Shown here piece by piece: positions 26,070 to 35,483 of a DNA stretch of 64,000 bases (positions are counted from its first letter, which is position 1; every line of letters starts with the position of its first letter). A program made the position numbers and the translations under genes. The stretch spans positions 2,697,499 through 2,761,498 of the forward strand of contig NZ_FOJG01000001.1 of assembly GCF_900110835.1 (NCBI RefSeq), given 5' to 3'. Source of the DNA: Chitinophaga arvensicola. GTDB lineage: Bacteria; Bacteroidota; Bacteroidia; Chitinophagales; Chitinophagaceae. The notes under the pieces were generated by a model, which worked only from the letters and a program-made list of their open reading frames with translations, ran no database searches and was not told where the DNA came from.

Positions 26070-27431
26070 TTAGAATATGGTAAACTCTACTCTTCTGTTT
26101 TTCTGTCTGCCTGCCGCTGTTTTATTGCTGGCGATAGGTTGTGTCATGCCATAACCTACGGCTTCAATTTTAGAGGCATTCACACCTTTGTCGACCAGGT
26201 AAGCTTTCACGGATTCGGCTCTTTCCCTTGACAGGGCGAGGTTCCGCTCTTTACTACCTACGTTGTCGGTGTGGCCGGCCAGTTTCAGGTTCAGGTTTTT
26301 ACGTTTCAGCAGTTCTGCCACCCTGTCCAGTGCAGGATAGGAGTGAGGCTTGATGCTGGATTTTGCGAAATCAAACTCCAGGTTCTGAATGGCTTCTTTT
26401 ACAATACGGGTGTCTTCTTCTGTAATCACTACTTTCTCTTCTTTCACTACTTCAGGCACCGGTAACGGGCAACCCGCACCATCTACCTTTGTATTGGCAG
26501 GAGTGCCGGGGCATTTATCAAAGAAGTCGGAAACGCCGTCTCCGTCGCTATCTTTTGTCAGTTTATCCACGTCGGCCGTCAACCTGGCATTGTTCTGATT
26601 GGCAGCGTCCAATGAAGCCGCCAGCGTAGCTTTCTGAGCTTCCAGTTCGTCGTACATCACCTTGGCAGGATTAGACCATTGCAGCTGTTTCTTGCCTTTT
26701 TTACCAAAGGCAAATTCCAGACCTGCATAGCCATAGGAGTATTTATCCTTGTTGGGGCCATGCACATAGCCGTCGAGGTTATCGCCATCTGTATAATACA
26801 TCGTATAGCCGAGGTCGAGGTTGATAAATTCAGACAGCCTGAATTTAAGTCCGGCTCCTACGGGAATGATCAGCTCTTTAATGGCTTTGTCGCCTGGCTT
26901 ATAGAGAACGGAGGTATTGTTATTCAGGGTCAGGGTTGGTTTATAGCCTGCCAAACCGCCACCCACAGAGGCATACAGCGATACGAAGTTTTCCCTCGAT
27001 AACCAGTTGACTGTTGTGATATTAAATACGGCGTTTAAGGTTCCGGACCAGTTCAACTTGGTTTCATAAGATTTGTAGGGGCTCACCAGTGCCGAGCCGT
27101 TACCCAGATTTTTACTGTTATCTGCCTGTAGTTTACCTCCCACATAGTCTGCCCGCAGGGCCAGGAAATGAAGGATCTGATACTTGACATAGCCACCATA
27201 ACCGAAAGATCCTTTCCATTTGGTAAAGTCATTGCTGCCACCAGTAGGCACTACAGGCGCCAGTACGCCGCCGTTGATACCGATAGACCATGTTTTATAG
27301 TCACTGGGTCCGCTGAATAGTTTGGCAGTAGGCCGTGTAGAAACGGCAGATGGTTGATCCTGAGCCTGGCTCAGCATTGGGGTGGTTGCTAACAACAAGC
27401 ACGCAGCCCTCCATAGAATGGATGTGTTCAT
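26070..27431 (-). CDS. OmpA-family outer-membrane protein with thrombospondin-type-3 repeat
   Basis: The ATG at 27431 gives 453 residues with a signal peptide ending LSQAQ. An outer-membrane barrel (about 40-260) is followed by a short coiled stretch (ELEAQKATLAASLDAANQNNARLTADVDKL). A calcium-binding thrombospondin type 3 repeat (DSDGDGVSDFFDKCPGTP) comes next, then a C-terminal OmpA domain (about 335-453; FDFAKSSIKPHS, GHTDNVGSKERNLALSRERAESV, GRQKNRRVEF) that binds peptidoglycan. It probably tethers the outer membrane to the wall. A promoter element lies 147 bases upstream, giving a long leader. Confidence 0.93.
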   Translation of the reverse strand: MNTSILWRAACLLLATTPMLSQAQDQPSAVSTRPTAKLFSGPSDYKTWSIGINGGVLAPVVPTGGSNDFTKWKGSFGYGGYVKYQILHFLALRADYVGGKLQADNSKNLGNGSALVSPYKSYETKLNWSGTLNAVFNITTVNWLSRENFVSLYASVGGGLAGYKPTLTLNNNTSVLYKPGDKAIKELIIPVGAGLKFRLSEFINLDLGYTMYYTDGDNLDGYVHGPNKDKYSYGYAGLEFAFGKKGKKQLQWSNPAKVMYDELEAQKATLAASLDAANQNNARLTADVDKLTKDSDGDGVSDFFDKCPGTPANTKVDGAGCPLPVPEVVKEEKVVITEEDTRIVKEAIQNLEFDFAKSSIKPHSYPALDRVAELLKRKNLNLKLAGHTDNVGSKERNLALSRERAESVKAYLVDKGVNASKIEAVGYGMTQPIASNKTAAGRQKNRRVEFTIF

Positions 27432-27577
27432 AAGAATAACGGTTAGGTTACACAATTTGTAAAAAACAGCAGGTCAGGAATAAAATAGCTGGTAGGAGGC
27501 GAGGCTATGAACAAATTTAATCGCTCAGTTATTTAGTTAAACAGGTATTCACAAACAGGCTAACTGAGATCGATGAT

Positions 27578-27585
27578 CAAATATA
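27578..27585 (-). promoter_or_regulatory. Promoter -7 element (TATATTTG) of the OmpA gene
   Basis: On the minus strand this reads TATATTTG, matching TAnnTTTG, 147 bases before the OmpA ATG. The long AT-rich leader is typical of abundant outer-membrane protein mRNAs. This is a sequence match only. Confidence 0.4.
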
Positions 27586-27690
27586 GGGTACCTGACTGAC
27601 ATAATTTCATATTTTTTTGCTTGGCATAATCATTGACAAACCAACGACAAACACGAAAATACTTACAACTAAAGGATAATCTTTAATACT

Positions 27691-29595
27691 ATGGGAAAAA
27701 TAATAGGCATTGACTTAGGAACTACCAATTCATGCGTTGCCGTAATGGAAGGTAACGAACCGGTAGTGATTGCCAATGATGAGGGAAGGAGAACAACCCC
27801 ATCTGTAGTGGCTTTTTTGAAGAACGGAGAAAGGAAAGTAGGTGACCCTGCAAAGCGTCAGGCTATTACCAACCCCGTAAACACTATTATGTCAGTGAAG
27901 CGTTTCATGGGCCGTCATTTTGACGAAGTTGCCAGTGAAGTAAGCCACGTTACATATAAAGTGGTAAAAGGGGACAACAACACCACAAGAATCGACATCG
28001 ACGGCAGATTATATACTCCGCAGGAGATTTCAGCGATGACCCTGCAGAAAATGAAGAAAACGGCTGAAGATTACTTAGGCCAGGAAGTAACGGAAGCGGT
28101 GATCACCGTGCCTGCTTACTTTAATGATGCACAACGTCAGGCTACCAAAGAAGCTGGTGAAATTGCCGGTTTAACGGTTCGCCGTATCATCAACGAGCCT
28201 ACTGCTGCGGCACTGGCTTATGGTATGGATAAAAAACACCAGGATAGCAAAATCGCTGTATTTGACCTCGGTGGTGGTACCTTTGATATCTCCATCCTGG
28301 AATTAGGAGACGGTGTATTTGAAGTGAAATCTACCAACGGTGATACCCACCTCGGTGGTGATGACTTTGATAAAGTGATCATGGACTGGCTGGCAGACGA
28401 ATTCAAGAAAGATGAAGCAGTAGATTTACACAAAGATCCGATGTCATGGCAGCGTTTGAAAGAAGCTGCTGAAAAGGCAAAGATTGAATTGTCTTCTTCT
28501 CAGGAAACTGAAATCAATCTCCCTTATATCACTGCAGTGGATGGCGTTCCTAAACACTTAGTGAAAAAATTAACCCGTGCTAAATTTGAGCAGCTGAGCG
28601 ATAGCCTGGTGGAAAGAACACTGGAGCCATGCCGCAAAGCCCTGAAAGATGCCGGTATGAATACTTCCGAAATCGATGAAATCATATTGGTAGGTGGTTC
28701 TACCCGTATTCCAAAGATCCAGGAAGTAGTAGAGAAATTCTTCGGTAAAAAACCTAATAAAGGTGTAAACCCGGATGAAGTAGTAGCCGTAGGTGCTGCT
28801 ATCCAGGGTGGTGTACTGACAGGTGAAGTAAAAGACGTACTGTTACTGGACGTTACTCCGCTGTCACTCGGTATCGAAACAATGGGTGGTGTAATGACCA
28901 AACTGATCGAATCCAATACCACGATCCCTACCAAGAAATCTGAAACTTTCTCTACTGCAGCAGACAGCCAACCTAGCGTTGAAATCAATGTACTGCAGGG
29001 TGAAAGACCAATGGCTAACCAGAACAGAACACTGGGCCGCTTTATCTTAGGTGATATTCCTCCGGCTCCGCGTGGCGTTCCACAGATCGAAGTAACATTC
29101 GATATCGATGCCAACGGTATCCTGCACGTAACTGCAAAAGATAAAGGCACCGGAAAAACACAGAACATCAAGATCGAAGCTGGTAGCGGTTTGAGCAAGG
29201 AAGAAATCGAAAAGATGAAAGCCGAAGCAAAAGCCAACGAATCTTCAGATAAAGAACAGCGCGAAAAAATCGAAAAGCTGAATAAAGCAGACAGCCTGAT
29301 ATTCCAAACCGAAAAACAGGTAAAAGAATATGGCGATAAACTGCCTGCTGATAAGAAAGCTACCATCGAAGCTGCACTGGAAAAACTGAAAGAAGCACAT
29401 AAAACTCAGGACGGCGCGCAACTGGATACTGCTACTGCAGAACTGGAAGCTGCCTGGACTGCTGCTTCTGAAGAGCTGTACAAAGCTTCTCAGGGTCAGC
29501 CGGAAGGTGCTCAGCCTAATGGCGGTCAGCAACAGGGTCAACCTAACGCTGCCAACGATGGCGTAACGGATGCAGAATTCGAAGAAGTAAAATAA
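27691..29595 (+). CDS. dnaK: Chaperone DnaK (Hsp70)
   Basis: Cytosolic Hsp70 that binds and releases unfolded segments in an ATP cycle with DnaJ and GrpE. The 634 residues match the family. The nucleotide-binding domain shows [27 protein letters not shown] and [13 protein letters not shown]; the interdomain linker is [15 protein letters not shown]; the substrate domain follows; and the acidic tail ends in DAEFEEVK, the DnaK EEVK-type end. DnaJ and GrpE genes are not nearby. No CIRCE element was seen upstream. A hairpin terminates the transcript. Confidence 0.98.
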   Translation: MGKIIGIDLGTTNSCVAVMEGNEPVVIANDEGRRTTPSVVAFLKNGERKVGDPAKRQAITNPVNTIMSVKRFMGRHFDEVASEVSHVTYKVVKGDNNTTRIDIDGRLYTPQEISAMTLQKMKKTAEDYLGQEVTEAVITVPAYFNDAQRQATKEAGEIAGLTVRRIINEPTAAALAYGMDKKHQDSKIAVFDLGGGTFDISILELGDGVFEVKSTNGDTHLGGDDFDKVIMDWLADEFKKDEAVDLHKDPMSWQRLKEAAEKAKIELSSSQETEINLPYITAVDGVPKHLVKKLTRAKFEQLSDSLVERTLEPCRKALKDAGMNTSEIDEIILVGGSTRIPKIQEVVEKFFGKKPNKGVNPDEVVAVGAAIQGGVLTGEVKDVLLLDVTPLSLGIETMGGVMTKLIESNTTIPTKKSETFSTAADSQPSVEINVLQGERPMANQNRTLGRFILGDIPPAPRGVPQIEVTFDIDANGILHVTAKDKGTGKTQNIKIEAGSGLSKEEIEKMKAEAKANESSDKEQREKIEKLNKADSLIFQTEKQVKEYGDKLPADKKATIEAALEKLKEAHKTQDGAQLDTATAELEAAWTAASEELYKASQGQPEGAQPNGGQQQGQPNAANDGVTDAEFEEVK

Positions 29596-29644
29596 GGTGA
29601 TTGCATCTTTCTGATGCCATTATCGTAGCATACTAAAATTGTTT

Positions 29645-29682
29645 CGGGGAGATAGAAGCGTATTATCGCTTTTATCTCCCCG
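29645..29682 (+). terminator. Terminator hairpin after dnaK
   Basis: Arms CGGGGAGATAGAAGCG (29645-29660) and 29667-29682 pair with a single G-T wobble around a 6-base loop, followed by ATCTTTTTT. It lies 50 bases after the dnaK stop. Confidence 0.85.
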
Positions 29683-29748
29683 ATCTTTTTTACCATTCCT
29701 TTGCCTGCTAAATTTTGCTTACTTTGTTCCGGCTTAGCCGGGAACCCG

Positions 29749-32352
29749 ATGAATTACAGATTACGCTTTTATCTCCGTTACCATACTTATTACGGGCAGG
29801 ATCTTTACCTGCTTGGGAATGTACCCGTATTGGGTAATGATGTGCCTAAACATGCCCACCGCATGCAATGGCTGAATGAAGAATGGTGGTACGCAGATAT
29901 ACAGCTGCCCCCCGGAGAACCCTTTATCCTCCGGTATCAGTACCTGGTAAAAGAACTGGAAGAAATTACTTACGAAGGCGCTGTACGCGAATGGGCAGTT
30001 ACACCCGGACTTTCTCCCGACACCATTTTTACAGATACCTGGAACGATGCTACCCTTACAGAAAATGCCTGGCTCACCGCGCCATTTACCCGCGTTTTTT
30101 ATAAGCGACCTGCGGTATCACTAACGTCGGTATCAACAGCCACGCACATCTTCCGGGTACAGGCACCTCTGTTGGATACCCATACCACCGTTTGTTTACT
30201 GGGGAGTCAACTGCCTGCCGGCAACTGGGATACTACCCGGCCGGTATTGCTGCAATATGATGAACAAGGCTGGTTTTCCGTTGCACTGGACCTATCCGGT
30301 TGCCCGGTGCCGCTCTCTTATAAATATGGGATCTATGATCTGACACGCCAGGAATTTGTGCAGTATGAAAATGGACTTAACCGCGAACTGCATACCGCTG
30401 CAGTGGCCGGCCGGCAGGTGATCCTGCACGATGGCCTGCTGCGCGTTTCCCACACCCCCTGGAAAGGTGCCGGTGTGGCCGTTCCTGTATTCAGCCTGCG
30501 CAGTTCCGAAGGATTTGGTACCGGTGAATTTGCCGATCTGCCACGTCTGGCACAGTGGGCACAGCAACAGGGGCTGCAACTCATACAGCTGCTGCCAGTG
30601 AATGATACCATTCAAACCCATACCTGGACCGATTCTTATCCATACGCGGCCATTTCCTCCTTTGCCCTGCATCCACAGTATATCCGGCTGCAGGACGTAG
30701 GTACACTGCCGGAACAGCATCCGCTGCAAAAACAGTTTACCCGCATACGGCAATGGCTCAACGAAAAAGACGCAGTAGATTATGAAGAAGTAATGGCCTT
30801 TAAGCTGGCATATCTCCGCGCACTCTATGAGGCCAAAGGAGAGCAGTTGCAAACCCGCGACTACTGGCAGTGGTTTGCTTCCAATGAACACTGGCTGCTG
30901 CCTTACGCTATTTATTGCTTCCTGCGCGACCGCTATAAAACAGGCGATTTCTCCCAATGGCCGGTATATAACGTATATGACTATACGGCTATAAACCGGC
31001 TTGTGGTGGCCGACGAAAATGCCGCTGCTGCTGCTCATTATCATTTCTTTGTACAATATCACCTGCACCGCCAACTCGCCGCTGCCAGAACAGCTGTGCA
31101 TCACTATAACGTGGCATTGAAGGGAGATATTCCCATCGGCGTGGCCCGTTACAGTGCAGATACCTGGATGAATCCCGGTCACTATCACCTGGATATGCAG
31201 GCAGGCGCACCACCGGATAGTTTTACCACCACCGGGCAAAACTGGGGATTTCCCACCTATAACTGGAAAGAGATGGCAGGAGATGGCCTGGAATGGTGGC
31301 AGCAAAGGCTGCGGCATCTGTCCGTTTATTTCGATGCTTTCCGTATTGACCATATCCTTGGCTTCTTCCGTATCTGGCAGATTCCACGGGAATCCATCCA
31401 GGGCATCCTGGGGTATTTTCATCCAGCCGTTCCCGTTAGCCGGGAAGAAATGCGGCAACGCGGTATCGATTTTGATGAATCGCGTTACTGCCTGCCCTAT
31501 ATCACCGACAGCATCCTGGAAGAATGCTTTGGTAATTATGCCGGTGTGATGAAGGATCAGCTGCTGCAACCGCTTGGTGATGGCCGGTATGAGTTGTTGC
31601 CCGACTACAATACCCAACAGAAAGTAGCGGCATCTGCCCTGCCGGAAGCGGTGAAAACGATCCTGTATGCCTTACAGGCAGACGTATTGTTTATCCGTGT
31701 ACAGGAGCGCAACAGAGCGTTGTACCATCCCCGTTATGATCTCGCGGCCACCCGCTCCTATGCAGCGCTGGATGCCGTTACCCGCGAATGTTTATCTGCC
31801 CTGTACCAGGATTATTTCTACGTACGGCAGGAAAGCTGCTGGCGCAAAGAGGCTATGCACAAACTGCCGCTGATTAAAAGAGCTACCCGGATGCTCATCT
31901 GTGGAGAAGATCTGGGCATGGTGCCAGCCTGTGTGCCTGGTGTGATGCAGGCGCAGGGGATCCTGAGCCTGGAAGTAGAGCGGATGCCGAAATCCGGACA
32001 GGACGATTTTACAGATATTTCAACCGCCGCTTATTTGTCGGTATTAACACCCGCCACGCACGATATGAGTACCCTGAGAGGCTGGTGGAAAGAAAGCCCG
32101 GCTATCTCCCAGAAATATTATCAGCAACAGCTGCAACATACAGGCGTTGCACCCGCCAGCGCCTCACCGGCACTGATCAGGGAAATTATTGCCCGGCATA
32201 TGCAATCGCCCGCTATGTGGCGCATCTTCCAGATACAGGACCTGCTGGCAGCAGCAGGAGATGGCCGCCTGCCAGATCCTGATGCAGAGCGGATTAATAT
32301 TCCTGCAGTAGCAGCGCATTACTGGCGTTACCGGATTCCCCGGGAATTGTGA
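29749..32352 (+). CDS. malQ: 4-alpha-glucanotransferase with two N-terminal starch-binding domains
   Basis: A GH77 amylomaltase of the DPE2 type that transfers glucan chains between maltose/maltodextrin and longer glucans. The ATG at 29749 gives 867 residues. Residues 1-115 and 130-235 look like two CBM20 domains (LYLLGNVPVLGN and VCLLGSQLPAGNWD are their characteristic turns). The catalytic domain follows, with FDAFRIDHILGFFRIWQIP (nucleophile aspartate), ICGEDLGMVP (acid/base glutamate) and PATHDMSTLRGWW (third acid). The tandem CBM20 layout parallels plant DPE2, which acts on maltose. No other glycogen gene is adjacent. An in-frame TTG at 29701 was rejected as the start because it lies next to the dnaK terminator. 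Confidence 0.93.
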   Translation: MNYRLRFYLRYHTYYGQDLYLLGNVPVLGNDVPKHAHRMQWLNEEWWYADIQLPPGEPFILRYQYLVKELEEITYEGAVREWAVTPGLSPDTIFTDTWNDATLTENAWLTAPFTRVFYKRPAVSLTSVSTATHIFRVQAPLLDTHTTVCLLGSQLPAGNWDTTRPVLLQYDEQGWFSVALDLSGCPVPLSYKYGIYDLTRQEFVQYENGLNRELHTAAVAGRQVILHDGLLRVSHTPWKGAGVAVPVFSLRSSEGFGTGEFADLPRLAQWAQQQGLQLIQLLPVNDTIQTHTWTDSYPYAAISSFALHPQYIRLQDVGTLPEQHPLQKQFTRIRQWLNEKDAVDYEEVMAFKLAYLRALYEAKGEQLQTRDYWQWFASNEHWLLPYAIYCFLRDRYKTGDFSQWPVYNVYDYTAINRLVVADENAAAAAHYHFFVQYHLHRQLAAARTAVHHYNVALKGDIPIGVARYSADTWMNPGHYHLDMQAGAPPDSFTTTGQNWGFPTYNWKEMAGDGLEWWQQRLRHLSVYFDAFRIDHILGFFRIWQIPRESIQGILGYFHPAVPVSREEMRQRGIDFDESRYCLPYITDSILEECFGNYAGVMKDQLLQPLGDGRYELLPDYNTQQKVAASALPEAVKTILYALQADVLFIRVQERNRALYHPRYDLAATRSYAALDAVTRECLSALYQDYFYVRQESCWRKEAMHKLPLIKRATRMLICGEDLGMVPACVPGVMQAQGILSLEVERMPKSGQDDFTDISTAAYLSVLTPATHDMSTLRGWWKESPAISQKYYQQQLQHTGVAPASASPALIREIIARHMQSPAMWRIFQIQDLLAAAGDGRLPDPDAERINIPAVAAHYWRYRIPREL

Positions 32353-32461
32353 TAGGGGCGCAGTCCGGATCATTTATAAACTCACTTTGTCTTCATCTTC
32401 CTAAAAAACATATTTATTCACGGGCTAACATTGTATTTTCACAAAAAGAACCCATTGTAAT

Positions 32462-33499
32462 ATGAAGCTTACCCTTTATCCTTTCGAACTGAAATTTCGT
32501 TATACATTTACGATCTCCCGTAAATCGAAAGATCTGCAACCATTGCTGGTGGCGCAACTGGAGCAGGATGGGCTAAGCGGATTGGGAGAAACGGCAGACA
32601 ATGCCTATTACCAGATGACGGTTCCCCGCCTGATAGCCGACATTGAACAGCACCGTTCTTTTATTGAAAACTATACACTCGACACACCGGCCGCTTTCTG
32701 GCAAGAATTGTATCCATTGCTGAAGGAAAATATGTTTGCCTTGTGTGCGCTGGATATCGCAGCCTGGGATCTGTATGCCAAACAACGGCAACAGAAATTG
32801 TATGAAGTATGGGGGCTTGATATTTCACGCAACCCGCTCACTGACTATACCATAGGGATTGATACCATCGAAAATATGGTACAGAAGCTACAGGCATTTC
32901 CCTGGCCTATTTATAAAATAAAACTGGGAACAAAAGAAGATATTGCTATCATTAAAGCGCTGAGAGCCCATACTACGGCTGTTTTCAGGGTAGATGCCAA
33001 TTGTGCCTGGGGAGTGGAAGAAACCCTCCGGAATGCTGTTGCATTGAAAGAGTTGGGCGTTGAATTTATAGAACAGCCTTTGCCTGCGGCCGACCAGGAA
33101 GGGATGAAAGCGGTGTATGACAACGTGGTGTTGCCGGTGATGGCAGATGAAAGTTGTATTGTAGAAGAGGATGTGGCCCGGTGTCATGGCTTATTTCATG
33201 GTATCAATATTAAACTCACCAAATGCGGGGGCATTACGCCGGCGCTGCGCATGATAGCAGAGGCAAAGCGTATGGGTATGAAAGTAATGACGGGTAGTAT
33301 GAACGAAAGTACGGCAGGCACTTCTGCTGTTGCACACCTGTTGCCATTACTGGATTATGTAGATATGGACGGACCGTTGCTGCTGGCGGAAGATACGGCC
33401 ACCGGCATTCGAATGGAAAAGGGCCATATTATTTATGCCGATGGATGGGGAACCGGTGCGGAATTACTACCGGGAGTAACGCGCAGTCATTTCAGATAG
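32462..33499 (+). CDS. Dipeptide epimerase (enolase superfamily)
   Basis: A 345-residue muconate-lactonizing-subgroup enolase, probably an L-Ala-D/L-Glu-type dipeptide epimerase for recycling murein or food peptides. The catalytic KxK pair is in IYKIKLGT. Metal ligands are in FRVDANCAW (Asp), EFIEQPLP (Glu) and VMADESC (Asp). The opposite lysine is in INIKLTKCGGI, and the DMDGP loop near the end is typical of dipeptide epimerases. Substrate specificity cannot be fixed from sequence alone. It has a 109-base upstream gap and no evident operon partner. Confidence 0.88.
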   Translation: MKLTLYPFELKFRYTFTISRKSKDLQPLLVAQLEQDGLSGLGETADNAYYQMTVPRLIADIEQHRSFIENYTLDTPAAFWQELYPLLKENMFALCALDIAAWDLYAKQRQQKLYEVWGLDISRNPLTDYTIGIDTIENMVQKLQAFPWPIYKIKLGTKEDIAIIKALRAHTTAVFRVDANCAWGVEETLRNAVALKELGVEFIEQPLPAADQEGMKAVYDNVVLPVMADESCIVEEDVARCHGLFHGINIKLTKCGGITPALRMIAEAKRMGMKVMTGSMNESTAGTSAVAHLLPLLDYVDMDGPLLLAEDTATGIRMEKGHIIYADGWGTGAELLPGVTRSHFR

Positions 33500-33516
33500 C
33501 CGTTGGCGTTACTCCC
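33472..33516. terminator. Hairpin spanning the end of the epimerase gene
   Basis: Perfect 11-base arms GGGAGTAACGC (33472-33482) and its complement (33506-33516) flank the epimerase stop (33497-33499), with a 23-base loop. It lies between convergent genes. It lacks a T-tract, so its action as a terminator is uncertain. Confidence 0.35.
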
Positions 33517-33527
33517 TGCAAAAATAA

Positions 33528-33794
33528 TTATTCTTCTTCTTTCCAGGTTTGCGCCAGGAACACATAATCTTCTATGCTACCAGTGGCGATGATTGTTTTG
33601 CCGGCCAGTGGCATAAGCGGATTGGGCATAAAAGGGTTGGCTCCGGAAGGGCGTATCAGGTAGTCGCCCTGATCGGTCACCAGGAAAACGCCGAGGTGTT
33701 CACTTTTGCTGTGTTTACCAAATGTACGGAGCACCAGGCGTCCGGTGAGTGTGATAAAGGGACTGTTTTTGTCCCTGTTGTTATCTGCTGACAT
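33528..33794 (-). CDS. Small beta-rich partner of the caspase-like peptidase
   Basis: An 88-residue protein I do not recognise by name. After a charged N-terminus (MSADNNRDKN), the pattern of strands and turns (ITLTGRLVLRTFGKH, EHLGVFLVTDQGDYLIRP, AGKTIIATGSIEDYVFLAQTW) resembles a small OB-like five-stranded barrel. The central NPFMPNPLMPL stretch would be a loop. There is no signal peptide or membrane segment. The ATG at 33794 lies inside the last codons of the peptidase gene (14-base overlap), so the two are translationally coupled. The tight coupling suggests a complex, perhaps as regulator, inhibitor or substrate adaptor; this is inference. Confidence 0.75.
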   Translation of the reverse strand: MSADNNRDKNSPFITLTGRLVLRTFGKHSKSEHLGVFLVTDQGDYLIRPSGANPFMPNPLMPLAGKTIIATGSIEDYVFLAQTWKEEE

Positions 33795-35337
33795 ATTCAC
33801 GATACCCCAGTATTTGATTATTTTTTTCTTTTACCACGATCACCTTTGTAGCAGGCGATTCTCCGTGGATAGCAGATTCCGAAAATACGTGAAATTTCAC
33901 AGATGGCATGCGGCTATTCCTGTCTTCCTTTGCCATTGCATTATTTTTTCTGTTCACAAATACTTTCGGCTCTCTTTTTTCTGCAAAGTTCTTTTCATCC
34001 AGCAGTTTCTGCATAGCGGTATGCAGTGCGGGATCGGTGGCGTGTGAGCCATCGGAGGGTTGTGGAACGGCGATAAAGTCGTCCAGCATTTTACCCCTTG
34101 CTTCCAGGTTATCGCGGCGGTTTTGCAGGGTATTTACAAATAACTGATCGCTGCCGGTGGTGCTGGGATCCTTTTCGTTGATCACTGGTTGCCAGGAAGG
34201 ATCGCCGAGCAGGTAGAACTGGGCGGCGGTTTTAAGTTCGAAAGGATCCAGGGTAGGGCCCATTTCATTGAGGAACCGTTGCCTGGCTTCCAGGAGTGCC
34301 CTGCCGGTAGAGGCGCCATTCAGTACATTTTTTACGAAATACTGTGTCAGCAGATCTGCCAGTCCTTGTCCGGTAGGAGGTCCGTAAGCAATATTGGAGC
34401 TGCCCACAAATGCAAGGGCATTATTCAGCAGGTAGCTGTTGGCCATGCTGATCCGTTTACCACTGTTCTTTTTCGGGTCAAAGAGCTGGCCGCCATAACA
34501 GCATTCTGCTGCTACGATGGTGCCGTGTGCTATTTTGCCGGAGAGGATATCAGACCGCATGGCGAGCGGAAATTCTGTGGACTTCTGCCCATAAAATCCC
34601 GGGTTATAAATGGCGCCATGGCAGTTAATAAAGTGCGTTTTGGCCTGTAGCTGCGCAGCTGTCCAGTTGGTGCCTGTCAGGCTATCATCGCCTCCGGGAA
34701 ACAGCAGCAGCTGGCTGTCGTTGCCAAAAATACTTTTCAGGCTGTTCTGGGTGGAATCCTGCCAGTCGAAGGTGCTCATCGAAAAGTAAGGCAGGTAATC
34801 ACTCCGCTGTGCAGGTGTTGCGGTCAGTATATTCGTGATAAGGGTATGCAGGTATGCCGGGTCAGCTACCCCGGGAATGTCTGGCAGACGGCCCACTACG
34901 CGGGTCGGTGAAATAAATTTCCCCGGATCTGTATCATACGGAGTGTCGCATGCATAAGGTAGATCACTGGGAATAAAAGCATCCGGGTCGTTATCTCCCG
35001 GCAATAAATTCTTTAGCCGTTGCAGGGGAATAATGTCCTGCGATCCCAGAAGCAGGAGATAGCCGGGGGAGAAAAAGCGGTATAGCTCATCGATCGCCTT
35101 TTTGTTCTGGGCGTCATCGAGCGGATCTGTTACGGCAGTAGCCTGGCAGGTCTGCATCTGTGCCGCGTCGTCCAGGAAAATGATGTGTGCATCCAGGTGA
35201 CGGGCGTTATCATAAGCCTGTAAGGCATTTACATCCGCCAGTATCTGCTGGTGTGCATCGCCGTATTTCTGTTGCAGCGCGGACTTATTGGTTATAATGA
35301 GTTTCGTTGTCAGCATATTATGTTGCGGGGCTACCAT
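33781..35337 (-). CDS. Cytosolic caspase/gingipain-like cysteine peptidase
   Basis: A 518-residue protein of peptidase clan CD (C25-like). Two blocks carry the catalytic dyad: a hydrophobic strand ending in FINCHGAIY (His240) and a second ending in TIVAAECCYGG (Cys279 or Cys280). The 39-40 residue gap fits gingipain/caspase folds. Upstream, GYLLLLGSQDIIPLQ and FIPSDLPYACDTPY with TRVVGRLPD resemble the N-terminal subdomain of C25 relatives. Unlike secreted gingipains it has no signal peptide and no T9SS tail, so it should stay in the cytosol. The C-terminal 120 residues are charged and may hold the partner. The second gene of the operon overlaps its end. Physiological role unknown. Confidence 0.82.
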   Translation of the reverse strand: MVAPQHNMLTTKLIITNKSALQQKYGDAHQQILADVNALQAYDNARHLDAHIIFLDDAAQMQTCQATAVTDPLDDAQNKKAIDELYRFFSPGYLLLLGSQDIIPLQRLKNLLPGDNDPDAFIPSDLPYACDTPYDTDPGKFISPTRVVGRLPDIPGVADPAYLHTLITNILTATPAQRSDYLPYFSMSTFDWQDSTQNSLKSIFGNDSQLLLFPGGDDSLTGTNWTAAQLQAKTHFINCHGAIYNPGFYGQKSTEFPLAMRSDILSGKIAHGTIVAAECCYGGQLFDPKKNSGKRISMANSYLLNNALAFVGSSNIAYGPPTGQGLADLLTQYFVKNVLNGASTGRALLEARQRFLNEMGPTLDPFELKTAAQFYLLGDPSWQPVINEKDPSTTGSDQLFVNTLQNRRDNLEARGKMLDDFIAVPQPSDGSHATDPALHTAMQKLLDEKNFAEKREPKVFVNRKNNAMAKEDRNSRMPSVKFHVFSESAIHGESPATKVIVVKEKNNQILGYREYVSR

Positions 35338-35359
35338 ATTTTATCCTGATTAAAGCGTT

Positions 35360-35367
35360 CAAAAATA
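35360..35367 (-). promoter_or_regulatory. Promoter -7 element (TATTTTTG) of the peptidase operon
   Basis: On the minus strand this reads TATTTTTG, matching TAnnTTTG, 22 bases before the peptidase ATG at 35337. It supports that start and a two-gene transcript. Confidence 0.45.
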
Positions 35368-35483
35368 TTGAATTAAAGGATAATATACTACCTACCCGGC
35401 AACAATATTATCATTTCCCTGCGCAAGGTATTTGCATAGTGAGAAAGTAAACCGTATTTTTCTGGGAATCTATCAGCACTGTT

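Noticed and set aside
28524..29366. 280-residue open frame antisense to dnaK
   Set aside because: It has a low-complexity serine/phenylalanine-rich composition typical of a shadow of a conserved gene.
30292..31617. 441-residue open frame antisense to malQ
   Set aside because: The malQ protein with its catalytic motifs accounts for the region; the antisense product has no recognisable domain.
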